Below, one piece after another: positions 5,832 to 10,088 of a DNA stretch of 10,088 nucleotides. The first letter of the stretch is position 1. Each line of letters opens with the position of its first letter. The notes under the pieces were generated by a model that saw only the letters and a program-made list of their open reading frames with translations, searched no databases and was not told the DNA's origin. The translations under genes and the position numbers were made by a program. This DNA comes from Limnohabitans sp. (GTDB taxonomy: Bacteria > Pseudomonadota > Gammaproteobacteria > Burkholderiales > Burkholderiaceae_C): contig JALQUL010000194.1 in the NCBI GenBank assembly GCA_023260735.1, positions 1 through 10,088 of the forward strand, written 5' to 3'.

Positions 5832-7198
5832 AATTGGCGAGAGTCATCGCTTGAAAGCAATGCAGCTGGCTCTGGTAAATCTAATACCTGAGCCGCTTGT
5901 GCGAGCGGTAAACTTTCTACATCACGTAATACTTTGTCCATCGCTCGGCTTCTCACTTGAGCTGAATCGAGGGTATTTAACACAGTCTGAGTTTGACTTT
6001 TTACCTTGGCTAAAACATCACCAAATTTGCTAAATTCGGTCTTAACCGCTCCCAACACTTGCCACACTTCACTAGAGCGTTTTTCAATCGCAAGGGTTCT
6101 AAAACCCATTTGCAAAGAACTCAACATCGCTAATAAAGTGGTGGGCCCAGCTAGGGTCACATGGTAGTCTCTTTGTAAACCTGTCATTAAACCTGGCCTT
6201 CTTAAGACCTCGGCATACAAACCCTCTGAGGGTAAAAACATAATCGCAAAGTCCGTGGTATAGGGTGGGTGAATATATTTTTCCTGCATTGATTTGGCTT
6301 CCAGTCGAATGCGTTGCTCTAGGCCCTTGCCAGCCTCTGTAACCGCTAGCAAATCGGCCTTCTCTTGAGCCTCGAGTAGGCGCTCATAATCTTCATTTGG
6401 AAACTTGGCATCAATCGGTAGCCACACTGTACTATCATAATCGGATTTACCAGGTAACTTAATGGCAAAATCCACTCGGTGCTGACTGCCTGGTTGGGTA
6501 CTCACTTGGGCTTGAAATTGCTCTACCGTTAGGACTTGCTCAAGCAAAGAAGCGAGTTGGGCTTCACCAAAAATACCACGTGCTTTTACGTTGGTTAATA
6601 GATGTTTAAGGTCGCCTACCCCTTGCGCTAAGTTTTGCATTTCACCAAGACCTCGGTGCACTTGTTCTAGGCTATTGGCCACTTGTTGAAAACTTTCACC
6701 CAGACGCTGTTGCAAAGTATTTTGCAATTTTTCATCAACAGTTTGTCTAATTTGATCGAGCTTAATTTCATTGGCAGCTTGCAACTGTTGCAAATGTCGC
6801 TCGGTAATTTCAAGCATTTCTTGTAATCGCCTTGCGTTGGATTCTGTCACTTGATGCAATTGCAAGGACAAAGTTTCTGATAAAGAGCGTTGCAACAAGG
6901 CCAATTGTTGACTAAAGTTTTCTAGCTGACTATTTTGTGTGCGAATGGCCTCTAAACTTTGATGCACAATGGCTTGCTGAAAAGAATGCAAACTTTGCGA
7001 CATTTCTTGTCTTGAAATACGACTGTTTTCTTGAACTTCACGCCTTATTTCTCGAGCAATTTCTTGTTGTACGTCTAATGTTTCGTCTATAAAAAGCAAA
7101 TTAATTTGTTTAATGTGCCAGCTTAAAAAAAGCCCTAACACGGCCAACAAAAATCCCACCGCCACTATAAAAATAAAAATTGTCGAACTGTTTTCCAT
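5828..7198 (-). CDS. rmuC: DNA recombination protein RmuC homologue
   Basis: RmuC proteins are membrane-anchored, coiled-coil proteins with a nuclease-like core. In E. coli, loss of rmuC changes inversion between short inverted repeats, but the biochemical activity is poorly known. The 456-residue protein has one N-terminal membrane segment (about 6-28, IFIFIVAVGFLLAVLGLFLSW), then a long Gln/Glu/Leu-rich coiled coil (about 35-195). The conserved RmuC core follows (about 200-420), with GIFGEAQLASLLEQVL, LPIDAKFPNEDYERL, IHPPYTTDFAIMFLPSEGLYAEVLRRPGL and LAGPTTLLAMLSSLQMGFRTLAIEKRS. These are family hallmarks and all are present. The ATG at 7198 puts the membrane segment at the usual place. 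The ribosome site is weak. The gene lies downstream of the tctCBA terminator, so it probably has its own promoter in 7199-7258; a TTGAAA lies at 7247-7252, but I find no good partner -10. Confidence 0.95.
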   Translation of the reverse strand: MENSSTIFIFIVAVGFLLAVLGLFLSWHIKQINLLFIDETLDVQQEIAREIRREVQENSRISRQEMSQSLHSFQQAIVHQSLEAIRTQNSQLENFSQQLALLQRSLSETLSLQLHQVTESNARRLQEMLEITERHLQQLQAANEIKLDQIRQTVDEKLQNTLQQRLGESFQQVANSLEQVHRGLGEMQNLAQGVGDLKHLLTNVKARGIFGEAQLASLLEQVLTVEQFQAQVSTQPGSQHRVDFAIKLPGKSDYDSTVWLPIDAKFPNEDYERLLEAQEKADLLAVTEAGKGLEQRIRLEAKSMQEKYIHPPYTTDFAIMFLPSEGLYAEVLRRPGLMTGLQRDYHVTLAGPTTLLAMLSSLQMGFRTLAIEKRSSEVWQVLGAVKTEFSKFGDVLAKVKSQTQTVLNTLDSAQVRSRAMDKVLRDVESLPLAQAAQVLDLPEPAALLSSDDSRQF

Positions 7199-7258
7199 GC
7201 AATGCCCAAGTAAAAGATACTTTAAAAATTAAGCTTACACTATTTTTTTCAAGCAACG

Positions 7259-7306
7259 AAAAAAAACCAGCTCAATTTTACGACACTGGCAAAATTGAGC
7301 TGGTTT
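7259..7306 (-). terminator. rho-independent terminator of the tctCBA operon
   Basis: A perfect 16-bp inverted repeat (7264-7279 with 7291-7306, AAACCAGCTCAATTTT and its complement) encloses an 11-base loop. On the minus strand it is followed by eight T residues (complement of 7259-7266, partly within the stem). It lies 45 bases after the tctA stop and before rmuC, so it ends the transporter transcript. On the plus strand no long T run follows, so it is probably one-directional. Confidence 0.85.
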
Positions 7307-7351
7307 ACAGCAATTGTAGGGATTTCTAATCGTTTTAACTTATTAAAAGTT

Positions 7352-8848
7352 TTAGCCTTGAGCGATTTTCTTTTGTCTACTTTTTAAAATTCTAGGCAAA
7401 ATTAACACCAAAACCACCACTGATAAAATGGCTACGGATGCGGGTCTTTGTAAAAAGACAGTCCAATGCCCTTCACCAATAGAGATGGCGTTGCGTAATT
7501 GTGCCTCTGCGAGTGGGCCTAAAATAAGTCCAATAATGACAGGAGCAGCAGGAATGTCGAAGCGCCTCATGATTAAACCCAAAATACTAATAGCATAGAG
7601 TAAAACCAAATCAAATGCACTTTGACGCATACCATAAACACCCACTGTTGCAAATATTAAAATACCTGCATACAAATAGTTTTTAGGTACTTTTAACAGT
7701 TTTACCCAAATACCAATGAGTGGCAAATTAAGTACTAACAACATCACATTACCAATGTAAAGTGAAGCAATTAACGCCCAGACTAAAGCTGAAGATGAAG
7801 TAAAAAATTGTGGCCCTGGTTGCAGGCCGTAATTTTGAAAAGCTCCCAACATTACTGCTGCCGTATTAGAGGTAGGAATACCTAAAGTTAGCAGTGGAAT
7901 TAAAGTGGCAGTAATAGCTGAATTGTTAGCTGCCTCTGGGCCAGCAACTCCTTCGATAGCGCCTGTCGTTCCAAACTCAGTGTTATCTTTGGCTATTTTG
8001 CGTTCGGTGGCATAACTTAAAAAGGTAGGAATCTCACTGCCACCAGCAGGTATAGTACCGAACGGGAAACCAATAAAAGTACCACGAATCCATGCCGGCC
8101 AAGAGCGTTTCCAATCAGACTTGGTCATATGCACTTTACTAATTGGGTTTTGAGTATCTATCACTCTACCCTCAAAAATAACCACGTGCAAAGCTTCAGA
8201 TACCGCAAATAAACCCACTGCAACCAACACAATTTCAAGTCCGTCCATTAACTCAAGAACACCACCAGTGAACCGAGCTTGACCAGAAATTTGATCCATA
8301 CCAATCGAACCTAAAGCTAGACCAATAAATAGTGCCAACATACCTCTTAAAGTACTTTTACCCAATACCGCACTTACTGTTACAAATGCCAATAGCATGA
8401 GACAAAAATACTCGGGTGGGCCTAAAGCTACTGCTTTATCGGCAATAAAAGGCGCAGCGATTGTGACTAAAACAGTGGCAATTGTCCCAGCTACAAACGA
8501 GCCAATAGCCGAGGTAGCAAGTGCAGCTCCCGCTCGGCCACTTTTGGCCATTTTATTACCCTCCATAGCAGTCACCATACTGCCCGCTTCACCTGGAGTA
8601 TTTAATAAAATAGAAGTGGTAGAACCACCATACATAGCGCCGTAGTAAATACCAGAGAAAAAGATCAAGGAGGCGGTTGGTTCGACTTGTGCAGTAATAG
8701 GTAGCAGCATCGCTACAGCAGTAGCTGGGCCTATACCAGGTAATACACCAATAGCTGTACCAATAGCACAACCAATAAAACACCACATTAAATTAATGGG
8801 TGTAGCAGCAGTAGCAAAACCCTGCATTAAAAGATTGAATAAATCCAT
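7352..8848 (-). CDS. tctA: Tripartite tricarboxylate transporter large permease TctA
   Basis: TctA is the large membrane subunit of a secondary transporter that takes up tri- or dicarboxylates delivered by a periplasmic binding protein. The protein has 498 residues from the ATG at 8848 and about a dozen hydrophobic segments. Family signatures are all visible: IGVLPGIGPATAVAMLLP near residue 35, YYGAMYGGSTTSILLNTPGEAGSM near 70, AGGSEIPTFLSYATERK in the middle, and EGVAGPEAANNSAITATLIPLLTLGIP after it. The ATG shares its A with the tctB stop (TAATG) and has GGGTGG five bases upstream, so it is preferred. A GTG at 8857 would add three residues, but that codon overlaps the ribosome site. It is the last gene of the operon, before a strong terminator. 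Substrate cannot be told; citrate is the classic one, but many relatives carry other acids. Confidence 0.96.
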   Translation of the reverse strand: MDLFNLLMQGFATAATPINLMWCFIGCAIGTAIGVLPGIGPATAVAMLLPITAQVEPTASLIFFSGIYYGAMYGGSTTSILLNTPGEAGSMVTAMEGNKMAKSGRAGAALATSAIGSFVAGTIATVLVTIAAPFIADKAVALGPPEYFCLMLLAFVTVSAVLGKSTLRGMLALFIGLALGSIGMDQISGQARFTGGVLELMDGLEIVLVAVGLFAVSEALHVVIFEGRVIDTQNPISKVHMTKSDWKRSWPAWIRGTFIGFPFGTIPAGGSEIPTFLSYATERKIAKDNTEFGTTGAIEGVAGPEAANNSAITATLIPLLTLGIPTSNTAAVMLGAFQNYGLQPGPQFFTSSSALVWALIASLYIGNVMLLVLNLPLIGIWVKLLKVPKNYLYAGILIFATVGVYGMRQSAFDLVLLYAISILGLIMRRFDIPAAPVIIGLILGPLAEAQLRNAISIGEGHWTVFLQRPASVAILSVVVLVLILPRILKSRQKKIAQG

Positions 8849-9378
8849 TAAATCCACCCTGTATCAGTGAGACCCGGTAAATTAATGGCCAACAATTTGG
8901 TAAACATTAAATAAACTGGCCAAGCAATCGCAATACCAATTAACAAATCAGTTATATTTTTTTTAACCGATAGAACTGCTTGTGATTGTCGTTGTTCTTG
9001 ATTTAAAAATGAGCGTCTTAAGCCCTGTACGGCCAACATAAAACATATGGCACAACTAAGCGTAAAACCAATGGTGGTGATTGAAAAAGCATTAATTAAA
9101 ATACCAGCTGACAACCAATAAAAACCCACCCAATAAGGAGACTCGGAAACAGGTGCTTCTTCGAGTTGGCGGTAACCACCAGTAAAAACTTCACGAAGTA
9201 ACAAAACACCTATAAGGCTAAGGCCACATCCAACTAGGGTAGGTAAGAAGTTAGGCCCTACACCACCATAGCCAGCGTCAGAAGAAATTGACTGAGCGCT
9301 TATGACCATGACAATGCCCACTAAGAGCACCACCACCGACACAAGCGCTTGCCGTTTTTGAGACGGAGAAAAAGACAT
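8848..9378 (-). CDS. tctB: Tripartite tricarboxylate transporter small subunit TctB
   Basis: TctB is the small membrane subunit that partners TctA. The 176-residue protein has four hydrophobic segments (about 12-32, 42-62, 80-110 and 145-170), the usual TctB layout. The motif GPNFLPTLVGCGLSLIGVLLL near residues 41-61 is typical of the family. The sequence is otherwise poorly conserved, so the call rests on topology, this motif and position between tctC and tctA. The ATG at 9378 shares its A with the tctC stop (TAATG), and GGAA lies seven bases before it. The stop overlaps the tctA ATG in the same way. The three proteins are thus probably made by coupled translation in fixed order. Confidence 0.92.
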   Translation of the reverse strand: MSFSPSQKRQALVSVVVLLVGIVMVISAQSISSDAGYGGVGPNFLPTLVGCGLSLIGVLLLREVFTGGYRQLEEAPVSESPYWVGFYWLSAGILINAFSITTIGFTLSCAICFMLAVQGLRRSFLNQEQRQSQAVLSVKKNITDLLIGIAIAWPVYLMFTKLLAINLPGLTDTGWI

Positions 9379-10088
9379 TAGAGCATTCCGGCCAAATGCA
9401 TAGTGCCACGTAAGTTGGCGAAATCTGCATCGACAAAATCATCGAATGCTTTACCTGTTAACAAAGCAGGTGTCCATGCATTTTTTGCCATGGCTTCTTT
9501 CCAACCTGGTGAGTTAAATGTTTTAGTAATGATGTCGGTAAGGGCTGCACGTTGAGCTGGTGTAATACCTGCTGCGCCATACAAACCACGCCAATTACCA
9601 ATCACTACGTCAAAACCAGCCTCTTTCATAGTTGGCACATTAATGCCAGGTAAACGCTTTTCTGAGGTCACACCAATTGCGCGCATTTTGCCAGCTGCAA
9701 TATGCTCGGCAAACTCGCTATAACCGCTACCGCCCACTGTAACGTTACCACCTAAAATAGCAGCTACTGCTTCACCGCCCCCACGGAAAGGTACGTAGTT
9801 CACCTTTTTAGGATCGACGCCAATGCGGCTCGCCAACATAGAAGCGGCGATATGCTCGGTTGAACCTTTAGAACCACCACCCCACTTGACGCTGCCTGGA
9901 TCTTTCTTCATTTGATCGGCCACGTCTTTCATAGTTTTAAGAGGAGAATCTGCGGGTACTACAAACACATTGTATTCGCTGGTAATACGGGCCAAAGGAG
10001 TAAGTTTTTCAAGACCTGCTGCAGGTTTGCTAGAAATAATACCGCCAAGCATAACCGCGCCCATGACCATCATGGAGTTGCCGTCGCC
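9378..10088 (-). CDS. tctC: Tripartite tricarboxylate transporter periplasmic binding protein TctC / Bug family (5' end outside window)
   Basis: This is the extracytoplasmic receptor that catches the substrate and brings it to TctBA. The frame stays open to the right edge, so the 236 visible codons are the C-terminal part of a protein of about 320-330 residues. The start codon, signal peptide and first ligand-binding loop lie outside. The methionines at 10073 and after are internal: GDGNSMMVMGAVM fits the GDxNxLMVMGAVM stretch of the family. Further on, VVPADSPLKTMKDV, KWGGGSKGSTEHI, VNYVPFRGGGEAVAAILGGNV, SGYSEFAEHIAAGKMRAIGV, KRLPGINVPTMKEAG and NWRGLYGAAGIT are typical of the Bug branch, which is greatly expanded in Burkholderiales. 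The ligand cannot be predicted. It is first in the operon of this window; its promoter and any TctDE-type regulator would lie beyond the edge. Confidence 0.95.
   Translation of the reverse strand, partial: GDGNSMMVMGAVMLGGIISSKPAAGLEKLTPLARITSEYNVFVVPADSPLKTMKDVADQMKKDPGSVKWGGGSKGSTEHIAASMLASRIGVDPKKVNYVPFRGGGEAVAAILGGNVTVGGSGYSEFAEHIAAGKMRAIGVTSEKRLPGINVPTMKEAGFDVVIGNWRGLYGAAGITPAQRAALTDIITKTFNSPGWKEAMAKNAWTPALLTGKAFDDFVDADFANLRGTMHLAGML

Noticed and set aside
9378..10073. tctC taken as a complete 231-residue gene starting at 10073.
   Set aside because: The frame stays open to the window edge, and the residues before and after 10073 match an internal part of the Bug family, so the gene is cut by the window and not truncated.

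Overview
The window is an ordinary chromosomal segment of an AT-rich proteobacterium, most likely a betaproteobacterium of the order Burkholderiales and perhaps Alcaligenaceae-like; the genus cannot be fixed from the sequence. Three things point there: earP directly upstream of an efp that carries an arginine acceptor, uvrC followed by pgsA and divergent from earP, and a TctC-TctB-TctA cluster whose TctC is of the Bug type. Base composition is even and low in GC by eye. I see no insertion sequence, phage gene, CRISPR array, tRNA or rRNA.

Left part (1-3001, minus strand): uvrC (nucleotide excision repair endonuclease) is followed after a 116-base gap by pgsA (phospholipid synthesis), which runs off the left edge. 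UvrC is unusually long. It carries an N-terminal extension and two internal low-complexity insertions, while its catalytic and binding motifs are kept.

Centre left (3027-4853, plus strand): earP and efp form a functional pair. EarP is the arginine rhamnosyltransferase that modifies EF-P, and this EF-P has arginine at position 32, the known acceptor site. earP starts about 25 bases from the uvrC ATG in the opposite direction, so their control regions must lie inside each other's reading frames. A 20-codon upstream open reading frame ends in an ATGA overlap with the efp start and may couple its translation. A good rho-independent terminator follows efp.

Centre (4968-7198): a LOG-family Rossmann protein (plus) and rmuC (minus) converge, and their stop codons share the bases TTAA. 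The LOG gene starts just 16 bases after the efp terminator.

Right part (7352-10088, minus strand): a tripartite tricarboxylate transporter operon in the order tctC-tctB-tctA. tctC is cut by the right edge. Both junctions are TAATG stop/start overlaps, and the operon ends in a terminator with a perfect 16-bp stem. The substrate cannot be told from the sequence.

I found no obviously new multi-gene system. The points most worth a second look are the enlarged UvrC, the possible leader peptide of efp, and the very tight divergent uvrC/earP start region.
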